Assembly: GCA_043228905.1 (NCBI GenBank)
Contig: JBHGNT010000020.1
Location: forward strand, 7,998,001 to 8,062,000
Length of the DNA: 64,000 bases
Reading direction: 5' to 3'
From: Azolla caroliniana
Lineage: Eukaryota; Polypodiophyta
Below the pieces are notes generated by a model that saw only the letters and a list, made by a program, of their open reading frames with translations, was not told the DNA's origin and ran no database searches. This document shows positions 44,531 through 54,872 of the stretch, in pieces (positions within the stretch are counted from its first letter, which is position 1; the number at the start of each line of letters is the position of its first letter). The position numbers were made by a program, and so were the translations under genes.

Positions 44531-47302
44531 TACTCCGTACCGACTCCGACTTCCGATCCCGACCCAATGCCGGAAGATCAGGTCAGTGAGCCTAAATCAG
44601 CCCTGGCAGAGGATGATGAAGCCGGGACTCAAGATGAGAGTCCAGAATCGTTTCGGTTGAGTGGACTGAACGAGCGACTGAGTCGGATGGACCAGTCGGA
44701 TGAAGAGACGACAAGTGGTGGAGACTCTGTCGTGCTCTCCCCGCGCAAAGAACCGAGGAAACGGTTCACGCGCAAAGAGAAGGGGAAGAGGAAGATGCCG
44801 GAATTCGAAACCGGCAACGATGAGTCGGATTGGTGCGTATCCGACTCCGGAAAGGAGAAAGGCGGATCTTCGACAACGAAGACCGAACTGGCCAAGAAGG
44901 GCCTCAAATCAGGTGACGGTGCGTTGCGCCAATCAACCCGCCAGAAGGATCCCGTCATGCGGTATGGGTACAATGAATACATGGCGCATCATTATGCGTA
45001 CATGACTAAGGTAACAGAAGTGCGTGAGCCGGAGAGCTATGTAGAAGCGGCAAAGGACGCAAATTGGCATGCCGCTATGGACGAAGAAATGCGGGCACTC
45101 GATGCCAACGAAACTTGGGACCTAGTTGATCCTCCCCGTCACTGTAAACCGATCGGATGCAAATGGGTGTACAAGGTCAAGTACAATGCCGACGGTTCTA
45201 TTAACCGGTACAAAGCCCGGTTAGTGGCGAAGGGATACGCGCAGACCCACAGAATCGACTACGACGAGACCTTCGCTCCTGTGGCGAAGATGACGACGGT
45301 TCGTGTGGTACTGGCGGTTGCTGCGGCAAGGGGGTGGCATCTTCACCAGATGGATGTGAAGAACGCCTTCCTTCAAGGCGAGCTTGAAGAAGAAGTCTTT
45401 ATGACTCAGCCCCCCAGATTTCAATCGGAGATGAACAAGTCGGCGGTATGCCGACTGAAGAAGTCGCTTTACGGCTTGAAGCAAGCCCCCCGAGCTTGGA
45501 ACGCGAAGATCACGCACCGGTTGCGTAAGCTGGGGTTTGCTGTCTCTAAGTTGGACTCTTCGTTGTTCATCCGGCAAGGCTCTGACGGTCCGGTATGTAT
45601 ACTCTTGTATGTGGATGATTTAGTCATCACCGGACCGGGTCTTCCCGAAATCAACCGCATCAAGTCCCAGTTATCGGACGCATTCGAAATGAAGGACCTG
45701 GGGGACCTTCATTATTTTCTTGGGATCGAAGTGATCCGGACCCCCGACGGCATATTGCTCTCACAACGACATTACGTGTTGAATATGTTGTATAAGTTCG
45801 GCATGACGGATTGCCGACCTGTCTCCACACCCCTGGACCGGAACCAGAAGCTCCATCCCACCTCCGGACCGGCCTGCAATGAGAAACGGTTCCGACAGGT
45901 TGTCGGAAGCCTGATCTACTTAACCATAACCCGACCCGACCTCAGCTATCCGGTCGGCATGGTAAGTCAGTTCATGCAGAAGCCGACCGTGGAGCACCTT
46001 CAGTGCGCACAACGAATATTACGGTATGTCAGCGGCACTAAGGACCGGGGACTGCTATACCGGCGAGGTATACCCGAAGAGCTTGTCGGTTACACATATG
46101 CTGACTGGGCCGGCGATGCGTCGGACCGCCGCTCCACTTCCGGATACATGTTCTCCATAGGTAGCGTGACCGTTGCGTGGAGCAACAAGAAGCAGCCCAC
46201 AGTGGCTTTGTCAAGCACTGATGTTGAGTACCGGGCCGCTACCGTTGCCACTTGTGAAGCCATCTGGCTTCGGCGACTGCTGCGAGACTTGCGGATCGAG
46301 GTACCGACCCCGATCCCGATGTACTGCGATAACATGAGCAACCTGTAGCTTGCCAAGAACCCTGTGTTCCATGCTCGCACAAAGCACATCGAGGTGCACT
46401 ACCACTTCGTGCGTGAGCGGGTCCTGAGCGGTGAAGTTGACCTACGGCATGTTCATACGGATCGGCAAGTTGCCGACATCTTCACCAAGCCGCTCGGATC
46501 AGACAAGTTGCAGCACTTTACCGACATGCTTGGTATTCAGCATCTCGACGTGCCGCACTTGAGGGGGAGAAGCAAGGGCAAAGTCTCTACCGAAACGGGC
46601 AAAGGCCAAAAAACTGTTGAACCCGTCGGTAAGAGGAGAGCCGGAAGAAGAGGAGACAAGAAGCTGAAGGAAGCCGAGTCGACGAAGGAAGTCGACACAT
46701 CCGAACAGGTCGGAGCAAGCGGCTGTGGAGAAGAGTTGTGCACTCAGGAAGAGAAGTGCATGCTGTGCGGAGGTCATCACGACGGTACTGACCATGACGC
46801 GGAGTCGAATGAAGAATTCGATTTCGGTTCACCAGCTGAAGAAGCCGAGGGAAGCATGGAGAAGGCCGAGACTCGGAAGTGGTCCGATGTGGTGAGAGGC
46901 CTGAAGCCGGAAGTCGAATCGGAGTGTACCGATTCGAACAAGAGTTGGAACGAGTCGGAGACAGCTGACTCGGATCAACAGATGGATTCGGATGAGTCGG
47001 ATCGACTGAAGGCCAAGGGGACACGGACACAGCGGAAGTCGATGCCATCGTGGGAGAACCGATGGATCGGCAAGCGACGGAGTCACAACAACGTGAGTGC
47101 TGAGATGGGCCTATTGAGCAGACATGCTGACCGAGAGGGTCGAGGCGCGCAGAACCAAAGGGGTCACGGCAAACGGGACCGGACCGGACGAGGAGCGCGA
47201 GCAAGGCGGAGTGACGCCAGGAGAAGTCGGTTGGGAGAACCGACTGCCACAGAGGTCGACACTATGACCCCACCTCGGGTTGAGCTTGAGGGGGAGTGTT
47301 GA
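44531..47302 (+). pseudogene. Copia RT and RNase H with a 3' coding extension (Copia-3), one internal TAG
   Basis: In the same frame as the integrase. RT from about 45050: WDLVDPPRHCKPIGCKWVYK, KARLVAKGYAQ, QMDVKNAFLQGELEEEV and the catalytic ILLYVDDLVITG (45600). RNase H: YTYADWAGDASDRRSTSGYM and ALSSTDVEYRAATVATCEAI, with a TAG at 46346 inside YCDNMSN.LAKNP where tyrosine is expected. The usual Copia C-terminus is reached at DVPHLRG (46565). The frame then stays open another 240 or so codons: a lysine/glutamate-rich section, CMLCGGHHDGTDH (46757-46795), a Ser/Asp/Glu-rich part and an Arg-rich end. Its stop codon TGA is inside the first six bases of the 3' LTR. Function of the extension unknown. 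Confidence 0.9.
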
Positions 47303-47624
47303 GCGGCAAGCTCAACCGGAGCCGGATCGGCTGAATAAGCCAGAGCCGGTAAGCGAGACGGATCGGGCGAAACGGATCGGTATTACGGTGAGCAACCGAA
47401 CCGGCAAGCAGTGGAGGCCGGTGCAATCCGTAACCGGAAGTCCAATTGGAAGCCTAGTATAGGATAGACTACTAGGTAGCTATAGTCTCGTAGTAAGTGT
47501 CAGATGCTCGTGTGAGCATTGAAGTACATGGTACTTTTGTCAGTCCCAAGAGGACTTGTATAAATAGTGCTACTTAGCACAGTGTGTGTACAGAGTCTTG
47601 ATATAATTTTGAAACTACGTTCTG

Positions 47625-47658
<34 letters not shown>

Positions 47659-47702
47659 GTGTTGTTCTTTGTTTTACGCTTCCGCAAACACTTACGTTTA
47701 CA
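47297..47702 (+). repeat. 3' LTR of Copia-3
   Basis: Begins TGTTGAGCGGC, ends TTTACA, near-identical to the 5' LTR apart from a few substitutions (for example near 47340, 47384 and 47537) and a shorter TCTG-rich tract. Confidence 0.94.
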
Positions 47703-47707
47703 TGATG
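47703..47707. other. Target-site duplication of Copia-3, right copy (tgatg)
   Basis: Identical to 42225-42229. Confidence 0.93.
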
Positions 47708-48176
47708 TAACAACCTCCCATTGTTCTATAAAAGGGGAAGCTTTGAACTATGTTAGGAATCCATGATTTTGGAGAACGAAGTGCTGCCGGACCGAGATCT
47801 ACAAGTTTCCTTCCTTTTCCCTGTTTTCAGGTTTCCTGTCGTCGTGCTATGAGGCCTCCATTTCCCGTTGGTAGCTCGTGTGCTCCCGATCTGAGGCTCG
47901 CTAGTGTCTACATGAGTGTGTATGTGTAGTGACCTCGAAGCTCTTTTGCTGGCCGCATCTGGTTGTAATCTCTTCTTTTTTCTCTGTTAATCATTAGCTT
48001 GCTAAGTATCCCCGTGTGTTTTGGGCATCCTTGCATTCTTATCTCTGCTCTACTCCGGTTTGTGTGTGTGTTATTGAGGGGTGTGAGCTCATCGTTGCTA
48101 TTCGACATCCGGTCATGAACAATATACATCCCTGAGCCCATGCGCTCACCGTCAGGCTTCTGGGGATCGATCCGGA
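47708..48176 (+). other. Possible LTR and leader of G2
   Basis: No coding sequence. A good TATA-like ctataaaagggg at 47730-47741, then T-rich sequence (47950-47990), suits the promoter and transcript end of an LTR for the gag that follows. The left part would be at about 42070-42224, separated by Copia-3. LTR ends not established. Confidence 0.35.
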
Positions 48177-49694
48177 GTGGGCATGTGTCCAGAAACCGAT
48201 CCGGCGAAGTTATCCGGGGAACCTAATCCGGCCAACATTTCTTCCCTCACCGGCTGCTTGGTCCGAGACCCCGGTGGTCCCGCCCTGTTTCAACACATAC
48301 CCGCGGATATTCGCGACATATTTGGTGAACCCGATGTGAAGGGGGTGGCAAAGGAGTTTGAAGATGTGGGGAAGCGAGCTTGCTAAGGCAATGGTGGTGG
48401 CTGTCGACCGCCTGGTGAATGCTCATGGAAGCGCGGGTGGCCTCGACAAGGCCATCAAAACGATAATCGGCACGATAGTCCGATTCAATGGGAAAGACGT
48501 GACCATCTACCTAGAGGCCTACCGGGTCGAAATGATAATGTGGGACATACCGGAGGATTGACGACAGTCTGGATTTCCACAAGTAGTGATGACGAGCATC
48601 CACACAGAGGTGCTCGAGTGCCTGAACTTGTTGGAGCTCGAGGAGCGACTTCTCGAGAGGTACAGTTTCGACAACTTGCTCTGAGTGTCGAAGAGGGAAT
48701 TTATGGAGTGGGTCGAAGTCCCCGGCAAAGGCCGGAACAACTCAGTGCTTCTCCAAGAGTTTGAGAAGCATTTTACACGCCTTTCAGCACTGGACCGGAC
48801 CATGCTCGATACGAGCAAGGTTCTGTTATTTATGAAGTCAGTCGATCTGCTCAACTTGGAAAAGGTAGGTCTCTTATTGGAGATAGATGAAGGGCTCATG
48901 GCCGATTGGGCCGTGGTAAAAAGGGTTTGTAGCCTCTTCGACAAGCGGCATGAATGGAATGACCCAGGGTTGTTCACAGTAGGCTCGATTGCGGGGAAGA
49001 AGACGAAGGAACCGAATCCAACCCGGTTAGAAGAAACAAGGCGGCTTGAGTAGGGGACGATTCCGACCAACGTGGTTGAAGGACCATCCGGGTGTACAAC
49101 TCTTGAGGAGCTAATGAAGATGGTGCAGGATCTTCAGATTGCTCAGGCTTGGAGGGATGGTAGGGGTCAGTCGTGTGACCGACGCCCACTGAACGACCTC
49201 AGGTGCATGTGGTGCGATGATGTCGGACACGTGCAAAGAGACTGTGTCGACTTCACCGACACACTTAAGATCAATGTGGTGTACCTTTGGAACGGCCGAG
49301 TGCACACGAACAACACGTAGAGGCCCCTGAAAATAAACACTGGCCGGGGCGGAAAGAAAAGGCTGATGGAGGAGGCTGCGGTGCGGCACGCCAAGACCGT
49401 CCATTATTCGGCATCGGTAGGTATCCGGGTCGGGGGAGGGGTGGAGAATGGCAAGACGAAGAAAGACACCAGATTCTAGCTAGTAGTGTTTGAAGGGTTC
49501 TCAAGAAGCTAGTAAAGGAGGAAGCAGACCGCGCGGAGAGGAGGGTCCAAGAGGTCACCGGTTGGAGCGATCTGATAGATGAGAAAACCAGCTTCATGGA
49601 AGCCGTTGTCGAAGTAGTTGTGGTTCATGCGGCGAAGTCACAAGGACTAAGGTTAAGGAGAGTTGAAGAAACTTTTATAAGGCTTGCGCACAAA
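48177..49694 (+). pseudogene. G2: Gypsy-like gag with intact zinc knuckle
   Basis: Plus-strand gag of the G1/G3 family. Pieces in order: FGEPDVKGVAKEFEDV (48330), ELAKAMVVAVDRLVNAHG and VRFNGKDVTIYLEAYRVEMI (48375-48540), then after a TGA at 48559 LECLNLLELEERLLERYSF, another TGA near 48681, and MSKREFMEWVEVPGKGRN to 49050. The knuckle CMWCDDVGHVQRDC at 49204-49245 is the only intact one in this family here. The C-terminal part (RAERRVQEVTGWSDLIDEKT) runs to about 49690, where the LTR of G3 cuts it off. At least five stops. No protease, RT or integrase follows. Confidence 0.75.
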
Positions 49695-50490
49695 TGTTAG
49701 GAAGATTAAGAATAAGAAGAATAAGAGTTTAAAGTAATGTGTGTGAGAGAGACGAGCATGGATAAAAGATAGAGACAATGTATGATTCAAGAAGCAAGAT
49801 AGAGACAAAGTATGATTCAAAAAGCAAGAGTATATGCTATGAACATGATGTCTATTAATAAATACAAGATTTTACCAACTTTACAATGTTTGATCGCAAG
49901 ACCTTTCTCTACCAAATTCCAACTTGAACCCTCAACTTCCTCTTCTAAACACAAGATGCTTGCCAAAGGAGCTAACTTCTTCTTCTTCTCCTTTTTATTT
50001 TTCTTGTTTCCTCTTGATCCCTCTCTCTTTTCCCATTCACTCTTTAAATAGGCCCCCCATGCATATGATGCATGTGAGGGTACAAGACATGCATGTAGTG
50101 CATGAAATGCATGTGATGCATGATTGTCATTTGGCGTTCATGCATTACATGTGATGCATGATAGACATCTCGCTCATTTGAGCTTTCATGTATGAAAATA
50201 TACATGCATAAGCACAACATGAAAATATAGTTCTAAAAACAAATGACCTAGCCTAATTGTATGTGCCTTGTATTTTGTATGTGAGGTTGTGCATTCAAGT
50301 CTCTCAAATTTTATTCAATATAATATTTTCATTTATATTATATCCTTTATGACACCTTAAAACAAATAACCTAACCTAGTGGTATGTACTTCCTACTTGG
50401 TGTGTGAGGTTATGGGTTCAAGTCTTTCAAATATTACTTAATACAATATGTAAGTTTATTTTTCTATTGTGAAGCAAATCCTTCACGACA
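49695..50490 (-). repeat. 3' LTR of G3 (about 796 bp)
   Basis: Minus strand, beginning TGTCGTGAAGG at 50490 right after a polypurine-like cagagggggtagg, and ending TTCCTAACA at 49695. A TATA-like cctatttaaagag lies at about 50043-50055. The plus strand has several atgcatgtgatgcatg-type repeats between 50055 and 50165. Confidence 0.65.
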
Positions 50491-50491
50491 C

Positions 50492-50769
50492 CTACCCCCT
50501 CTGAACTTGCACATTGGTTGTGCAGAGTTCATCCAACACTTCTTCCGACTCTTTTAGTTCTTCTCCTTGTTCATAAAATTCGGGCTCTAGTGACTCCCTC
50601 CTTTTAAATATTTTAATCCTTTTTCTTGAAATTGGGATACGAATTTCTATCCCATCTAATTCATTGAGGAAATATGTGGCCTTATCTGTTATTTTCCTAA
50701 CTTGATAAGGTCCAAACCATCTTTTTGCGAACCTCCGAATAGTACTGTATTGATTATCTAGGCTACTAT
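50492..50769 (-). pseudogene. Gypsy integrase C-terminal fragment (G3)
   Basis: Reads YSTIRRFAKRWFGPYQVRKI, then ATYFLNELDGIEIRIPIS and RKRIKIFKRRESLEPEF, ending in a stop at 50492 just before the polypurine tract. The W-F-G-P-Y pattern followed by a strand-rich 'ELDG' module is the C-terminal domain of Ty3/Gypsy integrases. Its 5' side is cut by the Copia LTR at 50770. Confidence 0.7.
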
Positions 50770-51290
50770 TGTAAAGAATCGATGGTGATTCTTGTGCAGC
50801 GGAATAGATGTGTGTTATGTGCGTATATGTGTGAGAGAAAAAGAGAGGAGAGAAAAGAGAACTCAAGATAGATAAATTAGAGGAAAATAGAATACTCAAG
50901 AAGAAGGTGTATATTTCACAAGTAGAATAAGATTTACAAAATGTAACATAATAAGGAGTCACAACCAACTTAATATAAAGTATGAGGAGGGTGCTTTATA
51001 TATAGTCACCCTCTCTCTTCATTAACTAACTACAACAACCACTCTCTCTTGGGGAAATATGTAACTCATTAGTTATGTGCCATAGAATATGATTCTATGA
51101 CACATAGTTAATGTGTAGAGAGTAGTGGCGTGACTCTTGACCTTTGAGTAATCATTGATTCTCAAAAGGTGTGTTCACACATTGCACTATGTTGAGCTTG
51201 ATTCTCAACATGCCCCCTCAAGCTCAACTCGGGTTGGTTCCTTTCGATTGATGTTTGCTTCGGTTGGTATCTGGTTTGGACGATCTCTAA
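50770..51290 (-). mobile_element. Copia family-C 3' end: LTR (50770-51210) and part of the 3' internal region
   Basis: On the minus strand the LTR begins TGTTGAGAATC at 51210 and ends TTTACA at 50770, matching the Copia-2 LTRs over its length, with a TATA-like ctatatataaagc at about 50990-51003. Before it is a polypurine tract gagcttgagggggca and about 70 bases that match the end of Copia-2. The rest of the element is missing, so this is a truncated copy. Confidence 0.85.
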
Positions 51291-52738
51291 GCTCACCAAG
51301 GATGACTGGATGTGACGCCAACTCTTACACAAAGAAGTGTTGATGATGCTCGACGTCACCAATAGTTACCTTAATGTTAGGGAAAGCCCCATGAAGCTAT
51401 TCCATCGCCCTTGTTGCCGCTCAAATCTTCCACCCATAGCGAGTATTAATGGGCCAGACTTTTCCAATAGAAGTCAAGAGACATGAGGTTGATCTTCGAG
51501 CCATGATCAATTAGCGCCACCATTGGATCTTTCAAGTGTCCCATCTGCATCGGTGTCTCGGTAGTGGCCCTAGCCCAATGTGGCCTCGCGAAATGGCTAT
51601 CCACAAATTCTTGATTGACTTCGAGACCTTCCGTTGTGATAACGCTCATCGATACATTTGTCGGTTTGGCTCCTTCCTCAGTTGTTGTCAGACTCTTCCT
51701 TTTCATTAAGCCAAAGATGACATCATGAAATTCTTTCTTTGCAATTCCCAGGATCTCCCGTAGTGTGAACTCGATTCGGCTATCCCAGATCCTTTCTTCC
51801 ATCACAGGCTTGAGGTCGGTGGATTTCTCTATCTCTGAGCGTAGTTTGAACGCCAGTCCAATTCTTTATTTCCCTCTTTCGGTTATCGTTTGGGGTGGTG
51901 ACGATTCCTCCCTTTTTCAAACGACATCTCTTGTGTTCATGTTTCTTTGAAGGAGCCCCTTGTTCATTTGATCTCTTCCTTTTTTCTTCAACAAGGGCCT
52001 CATAGCTTTGGCACATGGTTTCCACATAACTAGTCTTTTCTTCCACAGGGTCCTTCTAACCCGTCATTGACTGGATTCTTTGTTCGGCTACATAGGCCTC
52101 GTTCGTGTTGAGTTTCCCTTTTTCAACGTAAGCAAGAATGGTCAGCCAAAATTCCCATATTTGTGGCCCTTGAGTTTTAATTTCATTCTTTACTCGAATC
52201 CTAACCGATGAGTAGTAAGTGTTGCCTACGTTTCTTTCCTCCAAACCCCTTAACAAGTCCTTCATACCTCCCCAACCAAAGTTGGTTCTTAGGGGGCGAT
52301 GTGTCTCTAATGAATGAATTTAACTATCAGAGAGATAAATGACGTCACGTTGAAGAGCATCTTGAAAATCGGAACAATCCCTCTGTTGGTGTTCCAAATA
52401 ATCATACCAAATACACCTACCAGGAAAATCTAGATGAAAACCCGAGAAATTCTGGCCTTCATCTCATCTAACTTGGGTGAGCTTCATTTACCGGAGCATC
52501 TCTGCGAGCTCTTCTATTGTAGGTCCGCTCGTGGGACCCACTGCCACATCGTTCCTTGGCCTTATCATTTGCGGTTCTTGCCTCTCGTTATAGGTTTGTT
52601 GCCCAATCGGAGTTACAGTCCCCATAATTGGTTTGTTATCCCATTGTCGGCATTTGTCAAATCGCCCACATGCTCTCTTCACCGCAGCCCAATCGGAAAT
52701 GAGACCATCCTCATTTTCCAATAGCAATCCAAGGTCTC
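51291..52738 (-). pseudogene. Gypsy-like gag and protease (G3)
   Basis: Gag: RRDLGLLLENEDGLISDWAA at about 52725 matches KVGLLLEIDEGLMADWAVVK in G2. The knuckle CIWYDYLEHQQRDC has lost its second cysteine. THRPLRTNFGWGGMKDLL matches the G1 region QLNFGRGGMKKLM. Protease: TLREILGIAKKEFHDVIFG at 51770, then MVALIDHGSKINLMS, where G1 has D-Y-G, and TIGDVEHHQHFFV followed by SHPVILGE. Stops and shifts throughout 51450-52700. Confidence 0.7.
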
Positions 52739-53222
52739 TCCGTTCGCTTCCAATAGAGAAGCTTGACAGACACCACTATGCATCTTAGTTGTACAAGATG
52801 CACCAGTATCTACTTGGACATGGATACTAGAGTTATGTTGAGGGTGCAAATGAAATAGCGTCGGAGTCATCCCAAAAGGAGTTCTCATCATTGGAACAAG
52901 GATCAAGCAGAGTTTTATACTCCCTTGCATCCTCCATGCACGACCAGATGAGGTTACATTAGAGATGCTAAGATGCTGAAAAAGGCCTGGGAAAATCTGA
53001 AAAAGAGTTTCGCCGCAAGTACCTCAGCCCGCAAGCTACAACTTCGGCACGAACTGAACAATATCTGACAAAAGGATATGTTAGTTTCTGACTACACCGT
53101 GAAGATAAAGGAGATTTGCAATGCATTAGGGTCCATTAACGTCACGATAGACGAGGAAGAAATGGTGCAAATCAACCTCAATGGTCTGGCTCAAAGGTAC
53201 GGGCCCATCCGGACTGTTATAT
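52739..53222 (+). pseudogene. Copia-6: isolated Copia gag fragment
   Basis: Plus strand reads LPIEKLDRHHYAS, stop, LYKMHQYLLGHGY, then AWENLKKSFAASTSARKLQL and VSDYTVKIKEICNALGSI, then QINLNGLAQRYGPIRTVIC. This is the N-terminal gag domain of the family B/C type with several stops. It begins abruptly at the G3 gag and ends exactly at the start of the Copia-4 LTR at 53223. Confidence 0.8.
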
Positions 53223-53394
53223 GTTGCGTGAGCAAGCTCAACCGGATCAGTATTGGCTAAATAATCCTGAGCTAGATCGACATCCGGAAGTATGACCCGG
53301 ATCGGTATCCGAAAACAACCGGCCGGATCGGAGAGCTGGATTTGCGTGGGAACCGGAATCCTAGTAGTAGCCTAGACTACTAGGCTTCTCACAC

Positions 53395-54545
53395 TATGTA
53401 AAAAATAATGAAATAATTATTTTAGATTAGATTAGTAGCTTACTATAGAAAGATGGATATACTCAAGAGCTTCAAAACGTATTTTACTATATACAAAATG
53501 GAGAAATACATATCAAGTTATGTGAAAATGAAGTTTGAGAAGATATGGAAATTAGAACTATCTCCCACATAGATAGGAAACTTAAGGCCCTGGCTATATA
53601 ACCACCTTGAGCTCCCTCATTTTTCATTTGTGCTAAGAGCACTTTGGCCACTTTGTCTTAATGGATGATGGTGGCCAAGTTCCCAAAAATCGGAACCGGT
53701 CAACAAGCAAACCGGAACCGGAACTGGCAAGGAACCGAAACCAGTCGGCAATCAAACCGGAACCGGTCAGCAAGCAAAATCGGAACCGGAACCGGGCAGC
53801 AAACCAGAACCGGTCGGCAAGCAAAATGGAACCGGTCGGCGAGGGATTCGGCGATCGGGCGGAACCGGCTACCGGACGAGGTTGGATGCGGACAGACGGA
53901 AGATTGGATCATGCAACAAACTAAAGTAAAGTGAAGAGAACTAAAGGCCATGTGGACGCAAGCAACTAAAGTTGGAGTGCATGCAAAAAGTAAAGGTCAT
54001 GTGGATAGTCGCATGCAACTAAAAGAAAAAGGCATGCAACTAAAAATAGATGCAACTAAAAGAAAAAGCTAAGCAACTAAAAGTAGAGGCCATTCAACAA
54101 AAAGTGGACATGCAGATGATCAAGGGAGAACTCCATATAAAATTCCATTTTTTTTCCTACACTCATGCTCTCTCCATAATATATATTTTTTCTTTTCCTT
54201 CTTAGCTCCCCTATCTTATCGAAGCCATATCTCTCAAGTAAACCCTAATTTCCTAATCAAAGCCATACAACTCAAGAACCCTAATATTCGAATTGAAGCT
54301 AAAAACCCTAATATTCTAATTAAAATCCATATCTCATTTCTTCTAATCTATTACTCTAGCTATCTCCATTAGCAAACTTTTTGTAATCCCAATCTTGGGA
54401 TTAATTGTAATCTTTCTTTCTACTTGTTAATGAAATTTGTTAATCTTTCTCATTTCGGTTAATTCTTAGTACATAAATACACGTATTTGATATCCTCTAG
54501 TCAAAGGCCTCGGGGTCTTGCCTCAACGTTCACGTATCCTCGTCG
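53395..54545. mobile_element. Unclassified insertion in the Copia-4 LTR
   Basis: About 1.1 kb with no reading frame of note. On the plus strand it has a TATA-like ctatataacc (53599), an A-rich region and T-rich end (54400-54450), so it could be a solo LTR of another family. The ends and target duplication could not be established. Confidence 0.45.
53690..53845. repeat. AACCGG-rich minisatellite
   Basis: Five or so imperfect units built on aaccggaaccgg followed by tc[ag]gcaagcaaa. The unit is roughly 30 bp and gives repetitive Asn-Arg or Glu-Pro peptides in the forward frames; I do not regard these as proteins. Confidence 0.75.
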
Positions 54546-54779
54546 TATTTTCATGACATCGGTCAGTCCTTTTATGGACTTGTATAAAAGTGCTCTCTGA
54601 GCACATTCTATGTATAGAGTTTTAGAGTTATTTTGAATCTACATTTATGTTCTACTCTCTTTATCTCTCCCGTGTATACTCTCTGTGTATTAAGCTTCTT
54701 CATTAAACCTTCATCTTATTCTCTATTGCTATTCGGCTGAGCCGGTTCTGTCTAACGCTTCCGCACAATAACATTCACA

Positions 54780-54791
54780 TGGTATCAGAGC
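54780..54791 (+). promoter_or_regulatory. Primer-binding site of Copia-4
   Basis: TGGTATCAGAGC directly after the LTR; the next bases gcgagggttgagaacctctgc match the Copia-3 leader. Confidence 0.92.
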
Positions 54792-54872
54792 GCGAGGGTT
54801 GAGAACCTCTGCAACCGACAATTGCTTTCGTAGACGAACCCTAATAACCGGTAACAACAAATAGAGAAAGGT

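Larger units (their letters stand above)
42230..47702 (+). mobile_element. Copia-3: Ty1/Copia element (family B), complete ends, young but mutated
   Basis: A 5473-bp element with LTRs at 42230-42644 and 47297-47702, primer site at 42645-42656 and polypurine tract cttgagggggag at 47285-47296. A perfect 5-bp target duplication flanks it. The LTRs differ by only a handful of substitutions plus the length of a TCTG-rich tract, so insertion is recent. Coding lesions are three TAG stops (42820-42822, 44528-44530, 46346-46348) and a deletion in gag. It interrupts sequence that may be the LTR of G2. Confidence 0.95.
49695..52738 (-). mobile_element. G3: Gypsy-like element (minus), 3' LTR, integrase end, protease and gag; RT missing
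   Basis: Read on the minus strand: gag (52738-51806), protease (51805-51291), a Copia family-C 3' end (about 51290-50770) in place of RT, the C-terminal piece of a Gypsy integrase (50769-50492), then the 3' LTR (50490-49695). The integrase piece shows that this gag-protease lineage does have a full Gypsy pol. The 5' part of gag is cut at 52738 by a Copia gag fragment. Confidence 0.7.
53223..54779 (+). repeat. 5' LTR of Copia-4 (family B), enlarged by an insertion of about 1.1 kb
   Basis: Begins TGTTGCGTGAGCAAGCTCAA, as in Copia-3, and ends ATTCACA before the primer site. The left 170 bases and the right 230 bases (from about 54550: gtcagtccttttatggac) match the Copia-3 LTR. The material from about 53395 to 54545 has no counterpart there. 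Confidence 0.85.

Noticed and set aside
50055-50165. Palindrome-like atgcatgtgatgcatg cluster as an origin or CRISPR-like array
   Set aside because: Irregular spacing, inside an LTR of a plant retroelement; ordinary simple repeat.
53661-53951. Asn/Arg-Glu/Pro repetitive open frames on both strands
   Set aside because: They follow the AACCGG minisatellite in every frame, with no domain and no element context.
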